Assembly (NCBI GenBank): GCA_028335825.1
Contig: JAIOKI010000006.1
Coordinates: 186,001 to 250,000, forward strand
Origin: Nosema muscidifuracis
Taxonomy: Eukaryota > Microsporidia > Nosematidae
Direction of reading: 5' to 3'
DNA length: 64,000 nucleotides
A program made the position numbers and the translations under genes. Below the pieces are notes generated by a model. The model ran no database searches, was not told where the DNA came from, and saw nothing but the letters and a program-made list of their open reading frames with translations. Positions 40,626-50,910 of this stretch are shown here, piece after piece (positions within the stretch are counted from its first letter, which is position 1; the number at the start of each line of letters is the position of its first letter).

Positions 40626-41900
40626 TTAATCATCAACGAGATATAACTGACTTTCAAAATAGAACAAAGGAACTGCATTAGATCTACAATAAGGACACTT
40701 AATCATAAAATTTTCAAACCATTCATTTAAAGATTTGTATCCAATAAAATGATTGCAAGATAACACCAGACAATCATGCTTTCCTACATCCTTCCCATCG
40801 TTTAAATCAAATGAGTAAGTTTCTTGATCTAATATAGTGGTGAAAGAATGTAACTGACCATTTTTTATATTCTCTTTGATCAAAGGTTCTACAAATTCAG
40901 TTTTATTAAGAAGTTCTTTGTAAAAAAACATCAAATTTTCAACATTTGTTCCATTTATCGAAATTATTTGACAATTAGTCCTATATTCTTGATCATAAGT
41001 TATAAAAATCATTACATTTAGATCGAAATTTATAGAAAAATATCTTATTAGGCTAAGAAAATGCTCTATATGTAATTCCGTATCAAAATATTGCTTATAT
41101 TTCATATAGCACATCAGTATTTTAATATTTTGTAGATCTTTCTGTTTATAATCAAGTAAATATGATTTATCAAGTGTTTTTGATTCTTTAATCATTTTTT
41201 TTTTATCCAATAATATTTCTTTCTTGTTTATCATATAAAAAGCTTCGTCTACAAATGCTAAGATTGGTATGTACATTTCTTTGGAAACAATCTTATTCTT
41301 AAAATCTTTATAATTGTTTACTATATTATGAAACTCTGTCCAGAATATTTTGTATAACATACTGTAATAAGGCTTCGTTTGGAAATCAATTGGGATTTGT
41401 AATTTACTTTCATATGTTGTATCAACAAATTTTATCAATGATGTATCAAAAAATCTACCAGTAAAATCCTTGTTACTGTAAAAATCTTGTAAACTACTTT
41501 CTTTATTAAAACATTTTTCATATTTATCCATATTACATATTATATAATGAATTTTAAGAAGTAAATGATCCATAGGATTGATTTTTTCAGTATCTATAAT
41601 ATCAAATATTGCTGGTATTAAATAGCAATCAACATTAAATATAAAGTTGAAAAAATCGAATATTTTCAATGCATATACTATTTTCATTCGCTTCTTAAGC
41701 ATCATTTCTTTATCTATATATATCCTATCAATATCATCATCTAAATCGAAAAGAAATTTCTTAAATACTTTGTAAGCTATTGTGTTCTTATATTGTTGTT
41801 TAAATTTAACAAGATTATCTTTATATACTTTCTGGTCATCTAAGTAAGATTGTAAATCAACTATGTTACTTGATATTATTCCTAATATAAAAATTAACAT
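40626..41900 (-). CDS. secretory protein with C-terminal RING-like half-site
   Basis: 424 residues. CCC (plus-strand GGG 41903-41905) lies two bases before ATG 41900, giving a clean signal peptide (MLIFILGIISSNIVDLQSYL); an upstream in-frame ATG at 41936 is not used on this evidence. The body is helical and charged with no recognised domain. Near the C-terminus, CLVLSCNHFIGYKSLNEWFE followed by CPYCR matches the second half of a RING (C-x-H ... CPxC), but the usual first C-x2-C pair is missing. It may be a degenerate RING or a zinc site of another kind. A signal peptide with a C-terminal RING would place the RING in the lumen unless the N-terminus acts as an anchor. Confidence 0.65.
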   Translation of the reverse strand: MLIFILGIISSNIVDLQSYLDDQKVYKDNLVKFKQQYKNTIAYKVFKKFLFDLDDDIDRIYIDKEMMLKKRMKIVYALKIFDFFNFIFNVDCYLIPAIFDIIDTEKINPMDHLLLKIHYIICNMDKYEKCFNKESSLQDFYSNKDFTGRFFDTSLIKFVDTTYESKLQIPIDFQTKPYYSMLYKIFWTEFHNIVNNYKDFKNKIVSKEMYIPILAFVDEAFYMINKKEILLDKKKMIKESKTLDKSYLLDYKQKDLQNIKILMCYMKYKQYFDTELHIEHFLSLIRYFSINFDLNVMIFITYDQEYRTNCQIISINGTNVENLMFFYKELLNKTEFVEPLIKENIKNGQLHSFTTILDQETYSFDLNDGKDVGKHDCLVLSCNHFIGYKSLNEWFENFMIKCPYCRSNAVPLFYFESQLYLVDD

Positions 41901-41902
41901 GA

Positions 41903-41905
41903 GGG
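41903..41905 (-). promoter_or_regulatory. CCC motif deciding the start of the secretory half-RING gene
   Basis: Coding strand CTCCCTC then ATG 41900; the upstream ATG lies on the far side of the motif. Confidence 0.6.
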
Positions 41906-43198
41906 AGATATAATTTTTAATTAAAAATAAAAACAAATTAAAATTAGCTAGTCAATTCACAATATAAAAATTATTATTATAGCATATATATGTTTATAAT
42001 ATATTAAAATTAGAAGTCAACTCACAATATTAATATATATGTATAAATATTACTCTTATCTTTAATTTATTTTTAATTAAATGATAATTATATTCTCATT
42101 ATAAACTAGTGCATTTTAATAAATCAAAAAAAATAATTGATAATTTTAAAAGTTTGAAATTCTTCATTTATTTCTAAACTCCTGGTAGTACATTCTCGTT
42201 TTGAGAACAAAAATCTCTAGCTAGTACATTTATAGAAAATTTGAAATTTAACATTTATTTCTAAACTTCTGGTAGTAAATTCTCGTTTTGAGAACAATTA
42301 GATTTAGCTAGTATATTTATAGAAAATTTGTTTGGCATTTATTTATTTTTTTAACTCTTAATAAAAGTACATACTTGTTCTGAAAACGAAAATCTCTAGC
42401 TATTATATTTATAAAAAGTTTATTTGGCATTTCTCTTGAGTATTTGGCCATTGTATGGACATTTTTCTTTGTGATCCCAATAATCATTCTTTAAATATTA
42501 AATTGTAATTTTTTAAAGTCACTTCTTTGTAAAAGTGTGACTTATCTTTAATTGAATTTATTATGATTCATTCTTTTTTTCTTCTGGGTATGAATTATTT
42601 ATAATTTCTAGATATTTATTTATGTATAATTAAAAAATATCACAGTATATTTATATTTTAAAAATTAAGATTCAAAATTAATTTATTTTTTTAACTCCTT
42701 AAATTATCTAAATTTCTTTTAAGTTTTTAGAAGAAAATACTGTTTAACAATATAAAATATAATTTAGTTATATTAAAATGATTTTTTGTTTTCAATTACT
42801 CATTACAGATTTCTACTTCGTTATCTAGTAGCTTAATCTTAATTGAAGTTTCTAGTGTGATCTCAAACACCTCTAGACTTCCATATTAAGGCTTTCAAGA
42901 GTCTTCTTAAGCACTTTGGTTTGAATTTATACTTCTATTTTATTGTTCAAATCTAGCTTTTTTCCCTTTATTTCTTTATAATTTTATCACCACATAAGAA
43001 ATAATTCAAGTTTTATACTTGTATAGAGAACAACAGTGGTTGGCTAGTAGATCTTATTTTTGTTTCTTCTTCAATGATTAATTTATTTTCTTATATTATC
43101 GATCACATATATGTCTGGCTTATTGTATTTTACTCAGAATTCAAATTGTATTCGTGTATCTACTCTTATTTCTCCTTTTTGACAGTTTTCCACTTCTA

Positions 43199-43348
43199 CA
43201 CCGAATGGCTTCCTATCATTTTATTTATAGTAATACCATACTGCTGGTACAGATTCTAATGTAAACTTTTGAGCACCGAATGGCTTTCTATCATTTTATT
43301 AATAATAATACCGTACTGCTGGCACAGATTCTAATATAAACTTTTGAT
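43199..43348. repeat. 75-bp tandem duplication
   Basis: Two copies beginning CACCGAATGGCTT at 43199 and 43274, each running through ACTGCTGG(T/C)ACAGATTCTAA to TAAACTTTTGA. The copies differ at only a few positions, so the duplication is recent. Its moderate GC content is unlike the AT minisatellites. Confidence 0.75.
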
Positions 43349-45039
43349 CACCTCATTATTCCTTCTCATTGTTTAAAATAAATTAATTTATTTTTGAAAA
43401 TTGAATTATAATAATATAAATCGTTTTCTTATGAACAATATAGACAGATTAAAAACTATTATCTTTTTATAGAATACATTAAATAAGTTCAGTAATCTTT
43501 AATTAAAAATAAAAATTGATTTAATAAATACTAACCTATCTATAAAAGATCTAAAATATTAAAAATAAGCTCACTCTGTAGATCTTTATTTTGAGGTTAT
43601 ATTCAAATTTAATATAAGGTAGGTTAAAAAATTATAATAAATAAAGCAAATACATTCTTACACATTTTTCTGAATATTGCTACATATTCCATTTTCTTCA
43701 AAAAAATTAATTTTTACATAACTTAGATTTTAATTAAAATTAATTGACAATATTTTATAATCTATGAGTATTAAATTTAAACAAAAGAAAATTATACTAA
43801 GAATTTAAAATATAAAATATTGTCAATTAATTATAATTAAAAAAATATTGATAATAAATAGAATTCATATCTACTAACAAACTCACTTAACATAAATTAA
43901 TTAACCATAAAGAATATAATTGAATTAGAAAGACTGATACATAAATTTAACTAAATATTCTATAATAGAAATTTATAGTCAACAAATATCATTTAAAATT
44001 AATAAAGAAATCTAATAAAAACATGCATTAAATCAACTATTCTTAAGAATATCTTGATAATGTATCGAAGAAGAAGTATTAATGATGATTCTTCATAAAT
44101 TAAACTTTTTAGTATATAATAAAAAGTCAGTAAATAAGTAGAGGTATAGTGAAGTAATAGAAAATATTTTGAGAATATACTTTGTTATTTAAAAAACTTG
44201 ATTAACTTCAAAAACTACAGGGTCATTAATTTAATGTTGTTTAGATATTTCTGACGTTAATTAAAAATAGAATATAAATATATTCATAAAATTACGACGT
44301 TTTGGCTAAAAAAAGCAAAATTATTTCTTTTGTTATAACTAGGGATGAGATAAGCAAAATACAGAATTGGGCTTACATTCAAAAGATTACTCTAAAGAAG
44401 ATTCTTTTAAGTATTCCGATTTAATAAAGACGTGAAGGTGAGCTGCCAAAGGAAGTACAAACTTTAGACATAAAATGCTAAATCTACAATCAGTTATATT
44501 CATCTGAAACTGTTAAAAAGATTATAACAAAAATAACTTTAAATAAATATTTTACCAATATGTTCGTAATACAAAAAATATGATACAATAAATAACAATT
44601 ATAAATAAATATTCACTTTCTTTTATTAAAATTTACGACAATAACGCAAGTAATAACAAAAAATATCTTCGCAGATACATATTTAATTACTGATTAATGT
44701 CAAATACTCAAAGACACTTTCTTTGATTCTTTAAATAAATCATATTTTAATCTTATGGATCTTAGTGACTCATACTAAGAATATTGGGGGATTGTGATCA
44801 CTATATTATTACTTTTTTAATTAAAGAAAAAAATTAATAATTTTATTTCAGTCAATAACTTCTTATGACTCTTTTTTTACTATTTTTAGCCTGGGATAAT
44901 ATTAGTATATTTGCTACCATGTAAACTATGTGGTGACTTCACAAAACAAACAATATTTTTTGCAAAAATATATAAACATTTAATTTAATTGCTTCTTTCG
45001 GATCAAAAAAAATATCTTTTAATTTGATTATAAGAATAC

Positions 45040-46125
45040 AAAAACCTTTTAATTTCTCTTTTAAAATTAACTTATTTTTTATTTCTCTTCTGGTTTTAAT
45101 TTTGCAACGATTCTAATAATTTCTACTTCATTCAATGTTTAAATATTCTTTAGAGTATTTAGATCCTCCAAAAAACTAGAATTATTTCTATTTATTAGCT
45201 TATTCAGTTTTCAATCTAATCCCTTACCTGCATTATTAGTTCTACCCCTAAGAGTACCATATTTCTTTACTAAACAATGGGGTTAACTTCTTTTTACATA
45301 ATAAAATTTCTATTTTTTACGTTATATAAATTCCTTTTTTAAGTCCAAGCATCATTAATTAAAATCAAAACTAAAGAAGTGATCATCAGTATCAAGTCAT
45401 CAAAATCTAAATTTTGATTATATAATGAAAAAAGTTGGTAAACCTGAACAAATCTTCATATATTCTGTACAAGGTGAAAAAGGCAAATCTTAATCTAAGT
45501 AAATGAACAGCTTCTTCAAAATCTACTAGGTGGTTGCCAGAGAGAATTTAATATATTAAAAACATTAACATAAGTTCCATTTAAAAGAAAATAATAGATC
45601 AGAAGAAAAGTCTGTCTATTATAATATCCAAGTATATTATATTCTTGATAAAAACTACCTGAAGAAGACACAAAAGTTTCATTTATAATAACATTTATAA
45701 ATACTTTATATCACAAGCAACGACCATCTTCTATTTATCTAAATTTTTATTTAAGAGAAAATTTCTACCATCTGGTAAATTAATTTCAGTAATATCAAAA
45801 GTAATTAAATCTTAAATACCAGTAAATGACATACAATCAGACACCAACATATAAAACGAGACATTTACATTATAAAATATACAATTCTTGTCATTTTAAT
45901 ATAAACAAGCCTATAATAAAGCTCATAGAATGAAACAAGTAATGAATCAGCAAGTATTGCTCTTTATTTGAGATTAAAGAACATTATTATAATCTGTAGT
46001 GTGCATATTGATTACCACTTGATTCAATAAGTTAACCATTAGAAGTTTTTGCTCTTGAATTACGACTCAAATTGAAAAATTACCAATAGATCTTTCTATT
46101 GGTACATTATCCCTTATGTTTATAA
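45040..46125 (-). mobile_element. decayed Mutator-like (MULE) DNA transposon, copy 1
   Basis: Reading the minus strand, remnants of a MULE transposase appear in order: an N-terminal NVPIERSIGNF segment near 46110; a SFYQEYNILGYYN stretch followed by FLLNGTYVNVFNIL near 45590-45680, where MULEs have DGTF...FYQLYTI...LL.nkT; LVDFEEAV near 45510, matching the DFE-x-A catalytic block; and RTNNAGKGLD with KLNKLI near 45190-45240, matching RTNN-x-x-EGWH. Several stops and frame changes lie between, so it is dead. Terminal repeats and target duplications were not found. Part of the same sequence recurs at 51.3-51.9 kb. Confidence 0.68.
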
Positions 46126-46440
46126 ATATAATCATCTATAAATGAAAATTAATTTCCTTTATGTTTGTTTATTCAAAAGAAATTAATAATATAGGGATAA
46201 AAATTGGTCATTTTGAGAAATCACCATTATTTTAAAATAAATCACGTTTTATGATATCATCAAAACTTATTAAAACGTTTGATTTTTTTGAAAAAGTTCA
46301 TTTTAATTAGATTGACTTTTCTAAATGAAAAGAAACGAATTTTATTGAAAATCAGTTTAATTATTAATTTATTATTTTTGATCATTTTAAAACTTGTGAA
46401 TCCTTTTTTTATTTAAAAAAAAATTTTAAAAGTTATAAAA

Positions 46441-48078
46441 ATGAGATACTACTTGATTTTTTTATATGTTTATAATATACTATCATCAATGTCTTACAGA
46501 GACTTCTATGAAAATATACAAGATACGGTAATTTCTAAATATAAGAAAAAAGAATATAAAGTCATAGATCTCAGAGAAAAATTTCTTTTTATTAATATAA
46601 ATTTGTTTCGTTTAAACCCTTTATGGTCTGAAAAACTTATAAATGAAGAGGAATCATCTGATTTTGATGAAATGAAAATAGAAATCAAACTAGATCCTTC
46701 TTTAAAAAATACTTATGTCATTTATGGAAATAACAAATGCACTTTGAAAGAATTTCTTACCCGGAAGTTAAAAAATAGAGTCATTAACTACGAGATAATT
46801 TATAATATATCAGCAGTTGCTGTTTCAAGTTATCATAAAAAAGTAATTGATCTTTTAGTAAAGGAAATTAAAGAGTATCATAATAATCATAGAATACAAA
46901 TATTGAGAGATATGGATTTATTAATTCTCTTTTTTAAAGATAATCTAAGATCTTCGGAGATTATTGCTAGAGATGATAAGATAATCATAAACTTCATGTT
47001 CAAAAAAAATAATAGGTTATATTGTTTTAATATAAATTTCGAAGAATTTGAATTCAAAAAATATTTTATTGAGATTTTAAGGGATTATGAATTTTCGAAA
47101 TTGTCTGATGAAAATATTTTAAGACGAATTTTTAAAGATTTTAAATTTGGATTATACAGTTATTTTTATAATGATACAGAAATTCATAATGATTTTATCA
47201 AAAATACTTCAAAAGAAGAAAGCAAATATGAAATAACTCCGTACATTTATGATAAAAATTTTCCCTATGTTTTTTATGAAAGTCATATTATCATTAACGA
47301 AAAAAAATATTCGGTACTCTCGTTTGACGACAGAAATATTTCTAAAGAAATGTATGATGAGATGAAAGAGTTTTTTAATTTTTCATTGAATCTTAAAAAC
47401 GACGATCTTTTATCAGTTGGATTACTTTACTACTCTTTGACTGATGATATGAAGCTATTAATTATTAATAAGCTTATGGAGTCATACTATTCGCCATATT
47501 CGATAATTTTCTTTCATATACTCAGAAGTCGTAATTTACTAACAGCAAATGAGTTTGAAAAAATAATGAATCTAAATTTTTCGTTAAGAAGTTTAAATGA
47601 TAATCAGAAAGAAAAGTTTGCTTTAAAGATAGTATATAATAATTTATTTGACGAATTTATAAAAAAAAGATTGCATATAGTAAGACCAATCCCTAAATCT
47701 TGTCATGATAACTACTTAATGATTTTATTTGCTAAAGTTCTTAACGAAATATATTTATCAAATGATTACCCAACTGAGAGGTATCACTGGAAAGTATTAT
47801 ATGATGATATATTATATCAACTATATTTACCTAAGGATAATAATTCTGCTTTTAATATATTCAAGCATGTTTTGTTAGATCTTGAAAATGTCATATACAT
47901 ACTTCAATATGAACAGACAGCAATCTTAGAAATATTAGCTCATATTTCGAAAAATCCACCACTGATTTATCATAAACATAATTTTTATTTTAATTTACCT
48001 GAGTACAAAGAAATGTTACAGAAAGAAAATCTAGATAGATTACCTATAAAAGATGAATTACGTTATATAATGAATTAA
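46441..48078 (+). CDS. hypothetical protein with signal peptide
   Basis: 545 residues, not recognised. It begins with a signal peptide or anchor (MRYYLIFLYVYNILSSMSYR) and continues as a soluble, helical, charged protein rich in Asn, Lys, Ile, Phe and Tyr, with few cysteines and no second membrane segment, so it is probably secreted or luminal. It is flanked on both sides by decayed transposons in the gene-poor island. No CCC run lies near the start, unlike most genes here; an ATG at 46489 could be used instead but would remove the signal sequence. Candidate lineage-specific secreted protein, possibly host-exposed (inference). Confidence 0.7.
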   Translation: MRYYLIFLYVYNILSSMSYRDFYENIQDTVISKYKKKEYKVIDLREKFLFININLFRLNPLWSEKLINEEESSDFDEMKIEIKLDPSLKNTYVIYGNNKCTLKEFLTRKLKNRVINYEIIYNISAVAVSSYHKKVIDLLVKEIKEYHNNHRIQILRDMDLLILFFKDNLRSSEIIARDDKIIINFMFKKNNRLYCFNINFEEFEFKKYFIEILRDYEFSKLSDENILRRIFKDFKFGLYSYFYNDTEIHNDFIKNTSKEESKYEITPYIYDKNFPYVFYESHIIINEKKYSVLSFDDRNISKEMYDEMKEFFNFSLNLKNDDLLSVGLLYYSLTDDMKLLIINKLMESYYSPYSIIFFHILRSRNLLTANEFEKIMNLNFSLRSLNDNQKEKFALKIVYNNLFDEFIKKRLHIVRPIPKSCHDNYLMILFAKVLNEIYLSNDYPTERYHWKVLYDDILYQLYLPKDNNSAFNIFKHVLLDLENVIYILQYEQTAILEILAHISKNPPLIYHKHNFYFNLPEYKEMLQKENLDRLPIKDELRYIMN

Positions 48079-48899
48079 ATTATTTTTATTTAATACTTAA
48101 CTTTTTAAATATACAATATTAGAAGTTAACTAATTTTTTTATTTTGTATATTTTATTTGACTAAGATTATAAACAAAGTGTTCATTTAAAGAGACTTATT
48201 ACCTTTATAAAAACATTTATCTACAATCAACTATATTTAAGTTACATAAGTTTATTTGGATATATAATATCTTATTTTCTTATAATAGTATGGTCAGTTA
48301 TCTTAAAAATTATTTTAAGATTCTCATACCACATTTATTTTCTTCTTCGCGTATCTTATTTGCAACAAGTCTTAAGTAGTCCAATGTAAAGCTTTTCAAA
48401 ATCATCTTTTAAACCTTTAACCACACGTATATTACTATTTATTCATCTATTCCGATGTTATCCCAGTATTATTTATGGTATCTTATTACTATGTCATTCC
48501 AGGGGATTGAGTAGAGAATAATTCTTGTTTAATTTATGTATTGAACCACAATGTTATTCAAAAAATTATACTTATTTTTATATTAACTGTACTTAGGTTA
48601 TCAAAGTATGTGATTCACTTTAATAATTGAAGCTTCATTGTCTCTCAAGCAATATATGTTTTAAAGAAATCATCATGAAATTAATATAAGTATATGGCTT
48701 TAATTATTTATTATATCTAAGATTCAATGCGCAAGTATAGTTTTAATAGTATTAAAAAACTAACATACTAACAATATTCTGATGAAATGGGTTTTAGATA
48801 AAGAACTAAAAATTATTAAGTTATTATCTGTAAAGTTGAGATTGATATTTAGTCGATTAATAATAGGTCTCAAGAAAATATTAAGATGCTATTGTTCTT

Positions 48900-49375
48900 A
48901 TATGAATTATCAAGATAAAAATACTTGTAGAATATCAGATTTACCTTTATAAGAATTAAAAGATTATTTTTTAGATTAAATAATAACGAAAATAATTAGT
49001 GAAAATGTAGATTGATGAAATAGACAATTTTAACAGCTTAATCATATTTAATCGTAAAATAAAAAAGAATTTTTAGCGGTTTTGTATAAGCTTTTTTAAC
49101 TTGTGCCATAAAATCAAAAAAAATGACTTTAATTTTTGATAATAATTGGAAAACCCCCTATTATTGTGACTGATAGACATTCCTCATGTACTCATTGCAG
49201 TTCGTGATTTAAGATTTCTACATCATCATTAAATTTTGGGTTAGGTTTCTAACTACGATTATATTTATACTAATCAAATTATAAATCTGTAGATTCATTA
49301 TAAGCTACATTAATGAGGAAGAGGCGATATTATTTCACGTTTAATACAATTAATAATTGAAGAATTTAGTTTTAA
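48900..49375 (+). mobile_element. decayed ISXO2-like (Merlin-type) DNA transposon fragment
   Basis: Plus-strand remnants line up with the ISXO2/Merlin transposase in the family order: IDEIDNFNSLIIFNRK near 49011 (family IDE...NR), IVTDRHSSC near 49163 (family I-TD-x-x-x-Y), LNFGLGF near 49230 (family VNHS-GF) and LMRKRR near 49312 (family basic end after HTN-IE). Intervening stops and frame changes show it is dead. Ends and target duplications were not identified. The pattern is good but short, so confidence is moderate. Confidence 0.45.
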
Positions 49376-50010
49376 AAAAATTACTTTACCTTAAAATCTG
49401 CTACTCACAAAGTTCGTTTCAAATTTTTGAAGAAAAAAATTATAATGGCATATTTGATCTTTGTTAAAAAATTTACCCAGATACTATTTTTTTGAGAGAA
49501 ATGACTTTTTTCAGTATCTTCTAAATTTTTGTATCAAGACTAAAAATGATTATTAATATTATCATAACTCTTTATCTATATGAAATTTAAATAACTTATT
49601 CTTCTTATGATTCTCATAATCATTATATTAGCCACTAATTCTGATCTACTCTTACTGAATCATGATAAATATATTTAGTACAGAAGTTTATTATTTTTAT
49701 TGAAAATTCCACCCACTGACTTTTTATATTATCTTTATAAGCCTCCATTACTAAAAATCAAGTTTTCTAAAAAAAATTTGTCTTGTAGAAAAATGCATAA
49801 GATTATTATACTAACATATAATCTCTTTTGGAGATTAGAATTGTTGCAACAATATATTTTATGATCTAACTTATCTTTCTTCTTAAATGTATTAAGAGCA
49901 TCATATTAGACTTCTAATATAACGTAAATTACAAATCACTGACTAATTAATTGACTTTTTTCTGACATGATCGATATGAAACAAAATACATTAGACAATC
50001 TTTTTCTGCT

Positions 50011-50050
50011 GTATTATCAGATTATATTCACCTAGATTATCTGATAATAC
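50011..50050. repeat. 12-bp perfect inverted repeat
   Basis: GTATTATCAGAT and ATCTGATAATAC separated by 16 bases. It could form a hairpin; it may be a small element end or chance in AT-rich DNA. Confidence 0.55.
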
Positions 50051-50562
50051 TAATTATTTACTCATAAAAATATCATATACAAAACCTATCCTTTTCTTTT
50101 GGACATGTACAATTAGCATTTTACATATTTCTTCAAGGCTGTAGCCATATTTCATACTGTTTACAATTTAACTTAATTATTATTTTTTAATTCTTTTGGT
50201 CTGATTTTTACTCAAATATATTTCTGAATACGATAATTAATTAAAAATAAAGTAATTTAAATAATTAAAGAACAGATTTAACAACAGGCATATAAAAATA
50301 AAAATATATTTGTCGTATTTACGTCTGAAATACAATTTTAATAAAGATAATTTAGTCTTAAATGGTTTAATTTTCTTATTTTTCTATACACCTTATTAAA
50401 AAATTTTTTTTTGAAAATAAATAAATTAAAAGTTTTTTCTAGTTAAGAATATGATGAAATACCACATTTATTATCTTAATACTTAGACTAAAAATATTTA
50501 ACCTTTAAATTAATATTTTGATCCTAAAAATATGTAAATTTATAAATTTCAATAAACATATT

Positions 50563-50910
50563 TTATTTGCATTTCTCTATCTTTGAAGCTAATTTAGACA
50601 TCCTGACTGACAATCTACATAACTCTCTTGCAATATGATCTACTTCGTCTACTATATTTTCATAATCTTCTTTAGTACAAGTATTCTTTACCCTTTCATT
50701 ACACATATTATGACTACAACATGGCTTGTCATTATCACAACTAAACATTGAATCTGAATTTTTATGTTCTAATCTTTCTTTACACACATCTATACAGCAT
50801 TTATCATCATATTTATCTTTACAGCAATCATGAGATTTATTTATATTACACATATCTGATTGTCTTGTAAAGATACTTGATAATAAGAGAAACATTATGA
50901 AAGAATACAT
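50563..50910 (-). CDS. small secreted cysteine-rich protein
   Basis: 115 residues. A signal peptide (MYSFIMFLLLSSIFTRQS) is followed by a mature part with 13 cysteines, three of them as CC pairs (HDCC, DKCC, KPCC), spaced through residues ~20-75, then a helical C-terminus with two more cysteines (RELC, EKC). This looks like a disulfide-rich secreted or spore-wall type protein; the sequence does not match any family I can name. A CCCC run lies 36 bases upstream of the ATG, farther than usual. It sits between transposon remnants. Confidence 0.7.
   Translation of the reverse strand: MYSFIMFLLLSSIFTRQSDMCNINKSHDCCKDKYDDKCCIDVCKERLEHKNSDSMFSCDNDKPCCSHNMCNERVKNTCTKEDYENIVDEVDHIARELCRLSVRMSKLASKIEKCK

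Larger units (their letters stand above)
41901..45030. repeat. gene-poor region with dispersed hairpin repeats
   Basis: Left part of a 4.5-kb stretch without intact genes. Three dispersed-family copies lie at about 42180-42240, 42262-42322 and 42352-42415, each with GTACATTCTCG-like arm, TTCTC-GTTTT-GAGAA hairpin (42193-42207 and 42280-42294) and AATCTCTAGCTAGTA tail. A 75-base tandem duplication starts at 43199 and 43274. 44280-44530 is a slightly GC-richer patch with short open stretches I cannot assign. No rRNA, tRNA or intact ORF seen. Confidence 0.55.
48079..50562. other. gene-free stretch with transposon debris
   Basis: About 2.5 kb without an intact gene. Apart from the ISXO2-like fossil (listed separately) it has only short broken open stretches on both strands. 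A perfect 12-base inverted repeat GTATTATCAGAT / ATCTGATAATAC lies at 50011-50022 and 50039-50050. The sequence is less repetitive and less AT-pure than the spacers at 4.6-9.2 kb, as expected for decayed coding DNA. Confidence 0.5.

Noticed and set aside
42420-42500. FLYWCH-like zinc finger remnant on the minus strand (YWDHKEKCPYNGQ)
   Set aside because: Suggestive next to MULE debris, but too short and without the remaining ligands.
43074-43259. 61-residue hydrophobic open frame
   Set aside because: No start motif, overlaps the 75-bp duplication, lies in decayed sequence and has no recognisable feature.
46081-46104. 10-bp inverted repeat (TACCAATAGA / TCTATTGGTA) as a transposon terminus
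   Set aside because: It falls within the decayed MULE coding trace and is only partly kept in copy 2, so it is probably coincidence.
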